Notes: generated by a model from the sequence alone, not told the origin. Shown: positions 17,089 to 25,983, counted from the first letter of the stretch. The stretch is DNA of 64,000 nucleotides from Fibrobacterota bacterium (GCA_019509785.1 JAEKLQ010000025.1:62001-126000), one strand, 5' to 3'. Numbers and translations are program-made.

Positions 17089-20088
17089 ATGAATCCCGTA
17101 CGGGACTTCGTCGCATTCGATTTGGAGACAACCGGCCTCGAGCGGGATACCGATCGCATCATCGAGATCGGCGCGGTGCGCGTGCGCGAAGGCGCCTTCG
17201 AAGCGCGCATGTCCCGCCTGGCCAGGGTCGATAAGCCCCTGACCCCCTTGGTGGAATCCCTCACGGGCATCGCCTACGCGCAGTTGGCGGAAGCCGATCC
17301 GCTCCGGGCCGGCCTGGAGGAATTCCTCGCCTTCGCCGGGGATTTGCCCCTGGTCGCCCACAACGCCGACTTCGACGCGGCCTTCCTTTCCCAGGCCCTC
17401 GCCAGCGAAGGATTCGCTCCCCTGGCCAATCCCGTATTCGATTCCCTGCTGCTGGCGCGCACGGCTTGGCCGCGCCTGGACAGCCATCGCCTGGAAAACC
17501 TGGTCGCCGCCCTGGGCATCCCGCCGCAAACGGCCCACCGCGCCCTGCCCGACGCCGAGCAGGCGGCGCATGTGTGGCTGCGCGCGCAGGAAAAGTTAGC
17601 CGGATATGCGCCCGCCATTCGGGCCGCCCTCGCCCACCTCTTGGGACCGGGCCCCGACCATTGGCGCGCCCTTTTCGGGGGGCGGGCCGCAGGCGATGCG
17701 GGCGCATCCGAAGATGCGGGCGCATCTGCGGATGCGGGCGGAGTTCCCGGTTTCGATATATCGGGCCTGCTCCCGCGCCTTGCCCCAGGTAACACCGAAG
17801 CTACCCCCGGGCCGGGATTGGCGAAGCCGACCGCTTCGGCGGAATCCCTTTTCGCCGGCGAAGCCATGGGAAAGGCTTTTGCCGCGTTAAGCCGGCCCTA
17901 TCAGGCACGGAGCCGGCAAGCCCGGGTGGCCGCCATGGCCGAACGCGCTTTCCAAGAGGGCCGCGTGCTGGCCCTCGACGCCGACCCGGGATCCGGACGC
18001 GCCCTGGCCTGCCTGGCGGCGGCGCTGCGGCATGGCCGGGCCCGCCGCCGTCCCGTGGTCTACGCCGCCGCGGCCCGTAGCCGCATCGAACGGCTGGCCG
18101 AGCGGGAGTTCCCGTTGCTGAAGGCGCTTTTCCCCGATGCCCGCATCGAGGTTCTGAAGCCGCCTTCCGCCTACGTGAGCCCGCGCAAACTGGCGGGCAT
18201 CCTGGCGCATCCCGATACCCGCCTGACCGGGGAAGAGCGCCTGGCCCTGTTGCCCCTCCTGACCTGGCTGGAAGACGCCGGCGACGGGGACGTCGCGGAG
18301 AATTCCGGATTCAATTTCGATCGCCGTAAGACGCTTTGGTCCAAGCTTTGTTCCGATTCCTACGCCGCCGAACCCGAAGGCCATGCCTACGCCGCGCGGG
18401 AAAAGGCACGACGGGCCCATCTGGTCCTGATTACCCACGAATTGTTCCTGGACGATCTGGCGCTGGACTTCGCCTTGCTTCCCCCTTACGAGGCCATCGT
18501 CTTCGATGACGCCCATCGCTTGCCGGAGGCAGGCCAGTTGCGGTTGGGACGCGAAGTGGGCTTCTTCCGGCTGAAGCACATCCTGCAACTCATCGCCCAG
18601 GGCAAGCAGGATTCCCGGGGCCTGTTGGCCGAGCTCGAACGCGGGGCCGGCATCCTCGCGCCGGTTCCGGCGTCTACGGAAGAGAGTTCTACGGAAGAAA
18701 GTTCTACGCAAGTAGAGCCGAGCGAACCTGCCGATGACTTGCGCTTGCTGCGCCGTCTGGCCTTCGAACCCGAACGGCAATTGCAGAAGTTCTTCAACAA
18801 GATCGCCAAGCACGCGCATAAGCGGCGCAAGGACGGGGAGAGCCGCCTACGCTACGCCGACAAGCTGGTGGTAGAGTTCAACACCGGGCCCGAGCCCGTG
18901 CTAACGGCTTTGAGGGAATTGGAAGACGTACTCCGTCGCTTGGAGGGCATGCGCGCCGACCTCGCCCCGGACCTGCGCCGGGCGGCCGATCTGCTGCGCG
19001 ATTTCCGCTCCGACCTGGATCATCTGGCCCATCCTTCCGGCAAGGCCGAGACGCATTGGATCGAGGAATTCCCCAATCCGCATAAGGCCCTTTTGCGCAG
19101 CGCCCCATTGTCCTTCGGCCCCGTCCTCACCGAGAAGTTCCTTCCCCAGGTCGAGGCCGCGGTATTCGTATCGCCCGCCTTGGCCATCGGAGACGACTTT
19201 TCCTTCTTCTTAGGGCAGACCGGCCTGGACTCGCGACCCGAGCGCCTGAAAACCATCCTGGTGCGCGGCCGCGGCGCGGACGAGCCCCTCGATCCCGTTT
19301 TCATCGCGCGTTATAGCCCGGTGCTGTCCAACCCGGGCGCCCTCCAGGCGATGACCGCCTCCCTGGCCCGCGGCCTCAAGGGGCTGCCGCGGCCGACCTT
19401 GGCGTTGTTCACCCATATCGGCATGCTGAAGCAGGCCCGGGCCCTGCTGGCCGAGCAATTGGGGCCCATGGGCCGCTTGGTGGTGGCCCAGCACGTGGAC
19501 GGCGGGCGCGACAACCTGCTGCACTTGTTCCGGCATCGCCCGGATGCCTGCCTGCTGGCGACCGATGCCTTCGTGGAGAGCCTGGAGCCGGGGGATTCCC
19601 TACCCTCCCTGGTCGTGGTGACCAAGTTGCCCTTCCCCGTGCCCAGCGAGCCTTTGGTGGCTCCCCATCTGGAACGGCTACAAGAGGAGGGCAAGAACCC
19701 GCTCCATGAGTACTTGCTGCCCTGCGCCATCCTGCGCCTCAAGCAAGAGCTGAACCGCCTTCCCCGCGCGCCCGGCTCCCGTCTCGTGATCTGGATTCTC
19801 GATCCGCGCTTAGCCACCGAGAAATACGCGCGCTTCTTCCAACGGGGGCTCGGCCGCGAGGCCCGCATCTTCACCCGGGAAGAGGACCTGTTCGCGCGCA
19901 CGGCGGAAGCCTTGGGCCTCGCCGCGGTAACGACGGTTCCCGGCGAAACGCTTGCGGAACCGGCCGCCGCGAAGCCCGTTACGGCCGCGGAGGCCATTGG
20001 GGCCGGTCCTGAAGCCATCGCGACAGCGCCGGAAATCGCAGCCACGGAAACGCTAGCCGGAATCGGGGAGACTCAAGCGGAGGCATGA
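17089..20088 (+). CDS. DnaQ-type exonuclease fused to a degenerate DinG-like helicase
   Basis: Residues 1-170 form a DEDD 3'-5' exonuclease: FDLETTG, then VAHNADFD and HRALPDAEQ. From about 265 to the end the protein follows the DinG/XPD layout but with altered motifs. Walker A reads DADPGSGRALA (Lys to Arg, Ser/Thr to Ala) and the DEAH box reads DDAH. The Fe-S cysteines are absent apart from one Cys. Motif VI reads QELNRLPR. The C-terminal LPFPVPSEP and NPLHEYLLP segments confirm the relationship. Cluster-less DinG nucleases that are not helicases are known in Firmicutes; here even ATP hydrolysis is doubtful. The likely role is single-strand exonuclease activity in repair. Two short tandem repeats expand its linkers. 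Confidence 0.85.
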   Translation: MNPVRDFVAFDLETTGLERDTDRIIEIGAVRVREGAFEARMSRLARVDKPLTPLVESLTGIAYAQLAEADPLRAGLEEFLAFAGDLPLVAHNADFDAAFLSQALASEGFAPLANPVFDSLLLARTAWPRLDSHRLENLVAALGIPPQTAHRALPDAEQAAHVWLRAQEKLAGYAPAIRAALAHLLGPGPDHWRALFGGRAAGDAGASEDAGASADAGGVPGFDISGLLPRLAPGNTEATPGPGLAKPTASAESLFAGEAMGKAFAALSRPYQARSRQARVAAMAERAFQEGRVLALDADPGSGRALACLAAALRHGRARRRPVVYAAAARSRIERLAEREFPLLKALFPDARIEVLKPPSAYVSPRKLAGILAHPDTRLTGEERLALLPLLTWLEDAGDGDVAENSGFNFDRRKTLWSKLCSDSYAAEPEGHAYAAREKARRAHLVLITHELFLDDLALDFALLPPYEAIVFDDAHRLPEAGQLRLGREVGFFRLKHILQLIAQGKQDSRGLLAELERGAGILAPVPASTEESSTEESSTQVEPSEPADDLRLLRRLAFEPERQLQKFFNKIAKHAHKRRKDGESRLRYADKLVVEFNTGPEPVLTALRELEDVLRRLEGMRADLAPDLRRAADLLRDFRSDLDHLAHPSGKAETHWIEEFPNPHKALLRSAPLSFGPVLTEKFLPQVEAAVFVSPALAIGDDFSFFLGQTGLDSRPERLKTILVRGRGADEPLDPVFIARYSPVLSNPGALQAMTASLARGLKGLPRPTLALFTHIGMLKQARALLAEQLGPMGRLVVAQHVDGGRDNLLHLFRHRPDACLLATDAFVESLEPGDSLPSLVVVTKLPFPVPSEPLVAPHLERLQEEGKNPLHEYLLPCAILRLKQELNRLPRAPGSRLVIWILDPRLATEKYARFFQRGLGREARIFTREEDLFARTAEALGLAAVTTVPGETLAEPAAAKPVTAAEAIGAGPEAIATAPEIAATETLAGIGETQAEA
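17695..17741 (+). repeat. In-frame 18-bp tandem repeat in the exonuclease-helicase gene
   Basis: Units start at 17695, 17713 and 17731 (the third is partial), each beginning GATGCGGGCG. They encode repeated DAGAS-type peptides in the linker between the nuclease and helicase-like parts. Copy number may vary between strains. Confidence 0.7.
18673..18717 (+). repeat. In-frame 15-bp tandem repeat in the exonuclease-helicase gene
   Basis: Three units of about 15 bases starting TCTACGGAAGA (18673, 18688, 18703) encode STEES peptides in a surface loop of the degenerate helicase domain. Confidence 0.7.
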
Positions 20089-20099
20089 AGGAGGTTGGC

Positions 20100-20471
20100 A
20101 TGGAACCGGGAGGATTGGCGCGCTGGCAGTGGGACGGTTATCCGCTCTATCACCAGGCCCGGACGAACCTCTTGATCCACATCGTCCTCGTCCCCGTCTT
20201 CCTGGGCGGAAACATCGCCTTGATCGCCGGTCTCGTGCGGCTGTCCTGGGCCATGGCCCTGGCCGGCTTGGCCGCCATGATTATTTCCTTCGCGGCCCAG
20301 GGTTACGGGCATGGACGCGAGGCCAATCCCTCCATCCCTTTTTCAGGCCCCGCCAACGCCTTCGCGCGCATCTTCCTCGAACAATGGGTCACCTTCCCGC
20401 GCTTTTTCCTCACCGGCGGCTGGTCGCGCGCCTTGCGGTCCGTGCCTTTACGAATCCGCCAAAAAAACTAG
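20100..20471 (+). CDS. Small membrane protein, Mpo1/DUF962-like
   Basis: The ATG at 20100 has a strong AAGGAGG five bases upstream, so it is preferred over the ATG at 20085 that overlaps the previous stop. The 123-residue product has two hydrophobic segments (about 20-40 and 43-62) followed by GYGHGREANPSIPFSGPANAF and a FPRFFLTGGW motif. This pattern resembles small Mpo1/DUF962-type membrane proteins. The function is uncertain; eukaryotic Mpo1 is a fatty-acid dioxygenase. It is last in the operon with the exonuclease gene. Confidence 0.65.
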   Translation: MEPGGLARWQWDGYPLYHQARTNLLIHIVLVPVFLGGNIALIAGLVRLSWAMALAGLAAMIISFAAQGYGHGREANPSIPFSGPANAFARIFLEQWVTFPRFFLTGGWSRALRSVPLRIRQKN

Positions 20472-20487
20472 TCTTTCTTTCGGACGG

Positions 20488-20514
20488 CCGCTCCCGACCC
20501 GCCTGCGCGGGAGC
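20488..20514 (+). terminator. GC-rich hairpin between operon end and cellulase
   Basis: An 8-bp perfect stem (CGCTCCCG/CGGGAGCG) with an 11-base loop lies 17 bases after a stop codon and 26 bases before the cellulase ATG. There is no T run, so it may be a weak terminator or a 5' leader structure. Confidence 0.35.
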
Positions 20515-20540
20515 GGTTCAAAACCGGGAGAAACCGACTT

Positions 20541-22352
20541 ATGCTGCGCTTCCTGCTTCTCATTTGCATCGCCATTTCCTTCCAAGCCTGCGAGCATGCC
20601 ACCTCGGTCTGCGGTTGCGTCGTGGTGCCCCCCGCGTTGCAGGCGGACTTCCCCTCCGCCAAGGCCTTGAATGCCCGCTTGGGCCAGGGAGTCAATCTCG
20701 GCAACGCCTTGGATGCCTATCCCGCGGAAGGGGCCTGGGGCGTGACCCTCAAGGCGGACTACTTCCGTTGGATCGCGGATTCCGGATTCAAATCCGTGCG
20801 CATCCCCGTGCGCTTTTCCGCGCATGCCCTGGTGGATAGCCCATATACCATCGATTCCGTTTTCATGGACCGGGTGGACTGGGCGGTGAAGCAAGCCTTG
20901 GACAACCATTTGCTGGCGATCTTGGACATGCACCATTACGATTCCCTCATGGCCCATCCGCAAAGGGAGCTTCCCCGTTTCCTTTCCATGTGGAAGCAAA
21001 TCTGCAAGCGTTTCCGCGACGCTCCGCCCGAAGTGCTGTTCGAGCTGCTGAACGAACCGCAGGATCAGCTGGACGCGGCGACCTGGAACGGGTTCCTCGC
21101 TCAGGCCATCGACACCATCCGCGTCCTGCAACCCGGGCGCACCCTGGTGGTGGGCACCGCCCCCTGGGGCGGATTGGGCGGCCTGTCCGCGCTGCGCCTA
21201 CCCGCCGACACCAACTTGATCGTCACCATCCATTACTATGATCCGCATACCTTCACCCACCAGGGAGCCGCCTTCGAGGACGGCGCGGACCAATGGCTCG
21301 GCACCACCTGGCGCGCCACGCCCGCCCAGCGCGCGGTGATGGACCAGGATCTGGCCACGCTACGCGATTGGTCCGCCGAACAGGATCGGCCCGTTTTCAT
21401 GGGCGAATTCGGGACCTATTTCCGCGCCGATACCCTCTCCCGGGCGTTGTGGACGGAGTATATGACGCGGAAGATGGATTCCTCCCGCATCAGTTGGGCC
21501 CTTTGGAACTTCAGCTCCGATTTCGGGATCATGAACGATACCACCGAGGCCTGGAAAGGCTATCTGATGAAAGCGCTGCTCCACCACGGGAGCAATCCCC
21601 TGCTCGATTCCATCCTGGGCGCCTCCACGCCCATCGACGCCGGCGTCTACGTGACCATGGATGACTTCGAGGACAGCCTGGTGAATATGCCGGCTTCGGC
21701 CCGCAAGTGGCGGGAGCATCAGGGCATTCCCCTCACCGATTACCATTCGAATTGGTATACCTTCCATTCGGGCAGCTCTACCCTGTTGTCCGGGGATGGA
21801 ACCCCCATCCACGATTATAAGGAAGTGGATTCCGGCACGCCCCCCAACTTCGATCTCCTGGTGGGCCCGTGGGGCAGCGAAGGCAATGGCGTCCACGTCA
21901 AGATGCGGGCCGTCGCGGACTCCCTGTCCCCGAACCCTTGGGCCGGATTCGGGGCGGGCATCCTGGGCGGGTACGATTCCACCTTCGTGGACCTGACCAA
22001 GCTGACGGCCATCCAGTTCCGCGCCAAGGGAAAAGGCGATTGGTGCATGGAGGTGATCTCCGACACCGTCAGCTCCGACCCGGACAGCACCGAGCGTTGG
22101 GGCCAGATGAGCGCCGCCTTCCGCCCGAAAACGGAATGGGAAACGGTCTTGATTCCCGCTGATATCCTGGCGGCCAAGCCCTATTCCAAGCAGGCTAAGC
22201 AACATCTCACCTGGGAGGACGTCCGCAAGAAGATCATCGCCTTGGAATTCATGAACGGGCATTGCTCCGGCGAGCAGACGGATACGACCTCGGAGCTGTA
22301 CCTGGATGATATCCGCTTAATCGGCGTGACGAACGCGGATCTGGGGATGTAA
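20541..22352 (+). CDS. GH5 endoglucanase lipoprotein with C-terminal CBM-like domain
   Basis: The 603-residue protein starts with a lipoprotein-type signal (Cys17). The GH5 barrel spans about 40-355: GVNLGNALDAYPAEGAWG, IPVRF, HHYDS, acid/base E172 in LLNEPQ, and nucleophile E289 in FMGEFGT. All catalytic residues are present, so it should cleave beta-1,4-glucans (cellulose or mixed linkage). After a Thr/Asp-rich joint, residues about 380-600 form a beta-sandwich ending YLDDIRLIG, similar to CBM11-type modules. Surface anchoring of cellulases fits a fibre-degrading lifestyle. GGGAG precedes the ATG. The gene appears monocistronic. Confidence 0.9.
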   Translation: MLRFLLLICIAISFQACEHATSVCGCVVVPPALQADFPSAKALNARLGQGVNLGNALDAYPAEGAWGVTLKADYFRWIADSGFKSVRIPVRFSAHALVDSPYTIDSVFMDRVDWAVKQALDNHLLAILDMHHYDSLMAHPQRELPRFLSMWKQICKRFRDAPPEVLFELLNEPQDQLDAATWNGFLAQAIDTIRVLQPGRTLVVGTAPWGGLGGLSALRLPADTNLIVTIHYYDPHTFTHQGAAFEDGADQWLGTTWRATPAQRAVMDQDLATLRDWSAEQDRPVFMGEFGTYFRADTLSRALWTEYMTRKMDSSRISWALWNFSSDFGIMNDTTEAWKGYLMKALLHHGSNPLLDSILGASTPIDAGVYVTMDDFEDSLVNMPASARKWREHQGIPLTDYHSNWYTFHSGSSTLLSGDGTPIHDYKEVDSGTPPNFDLLVGPWGSEGNGVHVKMRAVADSLSPNPWAGFGAGILGGYDSTFVDLTKLTAIQFRAKGKGDWCMEVISDTVSSDPDSTERWGQMSAAFRPKTEWETVLIPADILAAKPYSKQAKQHLTWEDVRKKIIALEFMNGHCSGEQTDTTSELYLDDIRLIGVTNADLGM

Positions 22353-22364
22353 TCGGTTCAGCGC

Positions 22365-23135
22365 ATGCACCCTATTCCCTCCACGCTAAACGACGCCGAT
22401 TTCCTGGAGGCGGTCGCGGGCTCCCTGGCCCGCATGCCCGGCGTGGAGGCCGTAATGCTCGGCGGCTCCCGAGCCGCCGGCAGGCAGTCGCCCGCATCGG
22501 ACTGGGACTTCTCCATCTACTACCGCGGTAACTTCGATGTTACTGCGGTGCGCGACTTGGGCTGGCCCGGCGAAGTCTCCGCCCTAGGGGGATGGGGCGG
22601 CGGGGTTTTCAACGGAGGCGCCTGGCTCGAGGCGGGCGGACGCCGGGTGGACGTCCATTACCGGGATCTCAATGACGTGGAGCGCCGCATCCGCGAGGCG
22701 GAGAAGGGGGAGTTCGCCATCGAACAACTTCTCTTCTATTTGGCGGGTATCCCTACCTATGTCATAGTGGCCGAACTCGCCTTGGGACAAGTCCTCAGCG
22801 GCTCGCTTCCCCGGCCCGGTTATCCGGAGGCGCTCAAGCGTACGGCATACCGCATCTGGCAGGACCGCGCCGAAGTGACCCTTCATTACGCCCTGAAAGC
22901 CTATGCCGAACGTGGGGATCGCGCCATGGCCTGCGGATCGGTGGCCCGCGCCCTGTTGGAAGCCGGACATGCGCGGCTCGCGCGCGACGGCGTTTGGATC
23001 ACCAATGAAAAGACCCTTTTAGCCCAAGCGGGATTCGCCAATGCGGATGCCCTGTATGCTGCCCTCGGCCCCGGGCCCGAGGGCCTGGTCGCGCTGATCG
23101 AACGGGCCCGGTCCTTGATTTCCGACAACGTCTGA
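22365..23135 (+). CDS. Nucleotidyltransferase-fold protein (MNT/DUF4037-like)
   Basis: The 256-residue protein has the polymerase-beta-type nucleotidyltransferase signature: GGSRAAG at 33-39, D46 and D48 in SDWDFSIYY, and a third acidic residue D96 in RRVDVHYRD. The catalytic triad is therefore intact. The C-terminal helical part (about 115-250) resembles DUF4037 or kanamycin-nucleotidyltransferase-like domains. It could transfer NMP to a small molecule such as an aminoglycoside, or to a protein. It follows the cellulase by 12 bases without an evident partner, and no HEPN toxin gene is adjacent. Confidence 0.8.
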   Translation: MHPIPSTLNDADFLEAVAGSLARMPGVEAVMLGGSRAAGRQSPASDWDFSIYYRGNFDVTAVRDLGWPGEVSALGGWGGGVFNGGAWLEAGGRRVDVHYRDLNDVERRIREAEKGEFAIEQLLFYLAGIPTYVIVAELALGQVLSGSLPRPGYPEALKRTAYRIWQDRAEVTLHYALKAYAERGDRAMACGSVARALLEAGHARLARDGVWITNEKTLLAQAGFANADALYAALGPGPEGLVALIERARSLISDNV

Positions 23136-23147
23136 ACGGGCGGACCT

Positions 23148-23852
23148 TCAAGCCTTCAAAGCAAAAGCCCTCAGGAAGTCGCGCAGTTTTCCTTCCGACC
23201 CGCCGAACTCCAATTTCTTCGCGGCCCGTAGTGCGCTTGCCGATTCGCCCCGGAAGAAAAGGGCCCGGAAGGCATCGCCCTCTCCCTGGAGCAGGATTTC
23301 CGGCAAACGTTGGGAGCCCTCCCTCAATTCCGCGTGGTCGCCTTCCAGATGGTATTGGAATATCCGCCCTTCGCAGCGGATCTCGGCGAGCAAGGGCCTA
23401 TCCGTTCCGCGATATCTTCGCTTGAGGGCGAACAAGGCCCAAGCCAGCTCTTTCCGATCGGCGGGATCGGGCTGGGCCAGGTAGCGGAAACCCCACTGGC
23501 CCAAGGCATGCAGGGCCGGTTCCAATTCGCGGCCGGCGGCGGTGAGGACATAGGCTTCGACGCGCGCGCCGGAGGCGGAGGATTTTTCCACCAGCCCCAG
23601 GGCCTCCATCTCCTTCAAGCGCGCGGCCAGCAGGTTGGGGGCCAGCCCGTCCAGGCCGCGCTGCAATTCCGAAAAGCGCTTGGGGCCGAGCATCAGATCG
23701 CGCGCTAAAAGCAAGGTCCAGCGTTCCCCTACCACGTCCAGGGCCTTGGCCAGACCGCAGGCTTGCGCGTAGCTGCGCCGCTCCGGGCGCGCGGGACGCC
23801 CAGGGCCTTCAGGGCGGGCTTTCCGGGAACGCAGGGAGGGCTTCTGAGCCAC
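23148..23852 (-). CDS. HxlR-family transcriptional regulator
   Basis: The 234-residue protein has a basic N-terminal tail and then an HxlR-type winged helix (about 30-120: CGLAKALDVVGERWTLLLARDL, FSELQRGLDGLAPNLLAARLKEMEALGLVEK). A C-terminal extension of about 110 residues is SCP2-like and may bind a ligand. It starts with GTG behind AAAGGA. The gene is divergent from a membrane protein gene; the 74-base gap holds a palindrome that is probably its operator. Cys32 lies close to the DNA-binding domain, as in redox-sensing HxlR proteins, but this is only suggestive. Confidence 0.85.
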   Translation of the reverse strand: MAQKPSLRSRKARPEGPGRPARPERRSYAQACGLAKALDVVGERWTLLLARDLMLGPKRFSELQRGLDGLAPNLLAARLKEMEALGLVEKSSASGARVEAYVLTAAGRELEPALHALGQWGFRYLAQPDPADRKELAWALFALKRRYRGTDRPLLAEIRCEGRIFQYHLEGDHAELREGSQRLPEILLQGEGDAFRALFFRGESASALRAAKKLEFGGSEGKLRDFLRAFALKA

Positions 23853-23871
23853 AGGAACAATCCTTTATATT

Positions 23872-23885
23872 TAGATAACTATCTA
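23872..23885. promoter_or_regulatory. Probable HxlR operator
   Basis: TAGATA-AC-TATCTA is a perfect 6-bp inverted repeat in the divergent intergenic gap. It overlaps A+T-rich promoter elements, including a leftward TATAAT at 23888-23893. Control of both the regulator and the membrane protein gene is likely. Confidence 0.6.
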
Positions 23886-23926
23886 CTATTATATTTTAAA
23901 GTACCGAATCCGAAAAGGGGGAAGAT

Positions 23927-24628
23927 ATGGAAACTCGCTGGGACCTGCCGACCCTCTGCCTGCTCGCGCTCGCCGCCGCCGTGGCTTCGGCCATCCTCGT
24001 GGGGGTGCGACGGGCCGATCGGACGGCCGGGGGACGGCCCCTCTTCCCCGTAGCCGTCGCGGGATTGGCGTTATGGCTCGCCTATGCGGCCCAGCTCTCT
24101 TTGCGCGGCAAGCTGCTTCCGCCACCGGGAGGCGGCGCGCCGCCGGTGGCGCTCCTGATGCCGCCCGGCCTATTGCTCGCGATCCTGGCGGTCTTCTCGC
24201 CCCTGGGCAAACGCATGACGGCCCTTCCTTATGCAGCGCTCATCGGCTTCCAGGCTTTCCGCTTGCCCCTGGAGTTCCTGCTTTATGCCTTCCATGCCCA
24301 AGGCCGCCTGCCGGTCCAGATGACTTTCGCCGGGCGCAATTTCGACGTCCTCACGGGACTCTCGGCCATCGTGGTAGCCTGGCTGGCCGCGCGCGGCCGG
24401 GCGGGCCGCAAGGTTTTCCTGGCCTGGAACCTGGCCGGATTGGCGTTGCTCCTCAATATCGGCGCGGTGGCCGTTTTGTCGCTTCCGGCGCCTTGGCGCG
24501 CTTTCCCCAATGATCCGCCCAACGAGTTGGTGCTGCATTTTCCCTACGTGTACATTCCCGCCCTATTCGTGATGGCGGCCCTGGCCGGGCATCTGCTCAT
24601 CTTCCGGAAGCTTACGCGGATTTTATAA
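23927..24628 (+). CDS. Polytopic membrane protein, unknown function
   Basis: This 233-residue protein has about seven hydrophobic segments spread over its whole length. A conserved-looking central stretch reads FQAFRLPLEFLLYAF, then FAGRNFDVLTGLSA. A strong GGGGGAAG ribosome site precedes the ATG. It is transcribed divergently from the HxlR regulator and shares its operator, so it may be the regulator's main target, for example in stress or small-molecule handling. I do not recognise a named family. Confidence 0.7.
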   Translation: METRWDLPTLCLLALAAAVASAILVGVRRADRTAGGRPLFPVAVAGLALWLAYAAQLSLRGKLLPPPGGGAPPVALLMPPGLLLAILAVFSPLGKRMTALPYAALIGFQAFRLPLEFLLYAFHAQGRLPVQMTFAGRNFDVLTGLSAIVVAWLAARGRAGRKVFLAWNLAGLALLLNIGAVAVLSLPAPWRAFPNDPPNELVLHFPYVYIPALFVMAALAGHLLIFRKLTRIL

Positions 24629-24632
24629 TTTG
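24624..24632 (+). promoter_or_regulatory. -10 box adjacent to lptE
   Basis: TATAATTTG contains both a perfect TATAAT and a near match to TAnnTTTG. The TATAAT ends nine bases before the ATG at 24639, and no ribosome site is visible, which suggests a leaderless transcript. Confidence 0.5.
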
Positions 24633-24638
24633 CCTTGC

Positions 24639-25121
24639 ATGCCCATCCGCCTTCCTCTCCTGGCTTTCGCCCTGCTGGCGCTGGCGGGATGCTATAGCTT
24701 CTCCGGCACCACCCTGCCCTCGCATCTGCGCACGGTGCGCATCGATCCCGTGGCCAACAAGACCCTGGAGTCGTCCCTGGCGGATCAGATCACGCAGGGG
24801 CTGGAAGAGGGTTTCCGCTCGCGTAGCAATCTGCGCCGCGTGAACGAGGGCGGGGACGCCGAGCTCATCACCGTGCTGACCGATTACTCGCAGCGGCCGC
24901 AGACGACCAGCGGCGCCACGGTGACCAGCTATCGCGTGGACATCCTGGCCAGCGTTCGCTTTATCGATCGGGTGAAGGGGGACACGCTTTACAGCGACGA
25001 TCGGGTGCCCGGTTTCGGGCTGTACGCCATCGATCGGGGCGAGACGGAAGAGACGGCCAAGAAGCAGGCGGTGGATGGCTTGGTCAAGGTGGTCCTGGAC
25101 AATTCGGTATCGGGGTGGTGA
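24639..25121 (+). CDS. lptE: LptE-like LPS-assembly lipoprotein
   Basis: The 160-residue protein has a lipobox LAGC (Cys18) and the LptE-type mature sequence: YSFSGTTLPSHLRTVRIDPVANKT near the anchor, then a helix and ADQITQGLEEGFRSRSNLRRV. Later strands carry DYSQRP and VRFIDRVKGDTLYSDDRVPG. LptE plugs the LptD barrel and helps insert lipopolysaccharide into the outer membrane. Start placed at the ATG at 24639 where the signal peptide begins. Its stop overlaps the dapF start by one base. Confidence 0.8.
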   Translation: MPIRLPLLAFALLALAGCYSFSGTTLPSHLRTVRIDPVANKTLESSLADQITQGLEEGFRSRSNLRRVNEGGDAELITVLTDYSQRPQTTSGATVTSYRVDILASVRFIDRVKGDTLYSDDRVPGFGLYAIDRGETEETAKKQAVDGLVKVVLDNSVSGW

Positions 25122-25957
25122 TGAAGTTCGTCAAGATGCACGGTACGGGCAACGATTACGTCTATGTGGACCTATTCGCCGGAAAGATAGCCGATCCGGC
25201 CAAGGCGGCGGTGGCAGTATCCCATCGGCGCTTCGGCATCGGCGGGGACGGGCTTATCCTCATCAAGCCGCGCCCGGACGCCGACGGCGAAATGGAGATG
25301 TACAACGCCGACGGAAGCATGTCCGAGATGTGCGGCAACGGCCTGCGTTGCGTGGCCAAGTACGTGCACGATCATTATGCCCGCGGCAAGGACGAATTGA
25401 AACTGATGACCGGTGCGGGCTGGCGCTTCGCGCGCATCGTCAAGCGGGACGCGGCCGGCGCGGCCGAAGAGGTGCGGTTGGACATGGGCGCGCCCATCTG
25501 GGACGGGCCGAAGATCCCGACCACCTTGGCCGGCGAGGTACTGGAGAAGAAGCTGGAAGTGGCCGGGAAATCCTTCACCTTCAGTTCGGTCTCCATGGGC
25601 AATCCCCATTGCGTGATCTACGTGGACGACGTGGCCCGCTTTCCGGTAGAGCAGATCGGGCCCTTGATCGAAACCCATCCCCTGTTCCCCCGCAAGGTGA
25701 ACGTGGAATTCGTGCAGGTGATCTCGAAGGAAGAAGCCATCCAGCGCACCTGGGAGCGGGGCTCCGGCGAGACCTGGGCTTGCGGGACCGGCGCCTCGGC
25801 GGTGGCCGCGGTGGGCTATCGCCTGGGCAAGACGGGATCTCGGCTTACCTTACGCCTTACCGGCGGAAACCTCCTCCTGGAGTACGACGGCAAGGGCAGC
25901 GTGTTCATGACCGGGAACGCCGTGGAAGTTTTCCAGGGAGAATTCCCGGGCCTATAG
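25121..25957 (+). CDS. dapF: Diaminopimelate epimerase
   Basis: The 278-residue protein carries MKFVKMHGTGNDYVYVD at the N-terminus. The two catalytic cysteines are C71 (EMCGNGLRC) and C221 (ACGTGASA). It converts LL- to meso-diaminopimelate for lysine and peptidoglycan synthesis in the cytosol. Its length matches the family. The ATG overlaps the lptE stop (TGATG), so the two are translationally coupled, linking two envelope-building functions. Upstream in-frame GTG codons are less likely starts. Confidence 0.95.
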   Translation: MKFVKMHGTGNDYVYVDLFAGKIADPAKAAVAVSHRRFGIGGDGLILIKPRPDADGEMEMYNADGSMSEMCGNGLRCVAKYVHDHYARGKDELKLMTGAGWRFARIVKRDAAGAAEEVRLDMGAPIWDGPKIPTTLAGEVLEKKLEVAGKSFTFSSVSMGNPHCVIYVDDVARFPVEQIGPLIETHPLFPRKVNVEFVQVISKEEAIQRTWERGSGETWACGTGASAVAAVGYRLGKTGSRLTLRLTGGNLLLEYDGKGSVFMTGNAVEVFQGEFPGL

Positions 25958-25983
25958 CCGCTGCCGCCGCTTCGCCTCGGCGC

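Noticed and set aside
20507-20530. T-loop-like GGTTCAAAACC resembling part of a tRNA
   Set aside because: No acceptor, D or anticodon stems can be built around it. It is a simple hairpin in the leader of the cellulase gene.
22365-23135. Nucleotidyltransferase as the antitoxin of a HEPN/MNT pair
   Set aside because: No small HEPN-type gene lies on either side; its neighbours are a cellulase and an HxlR regulator.
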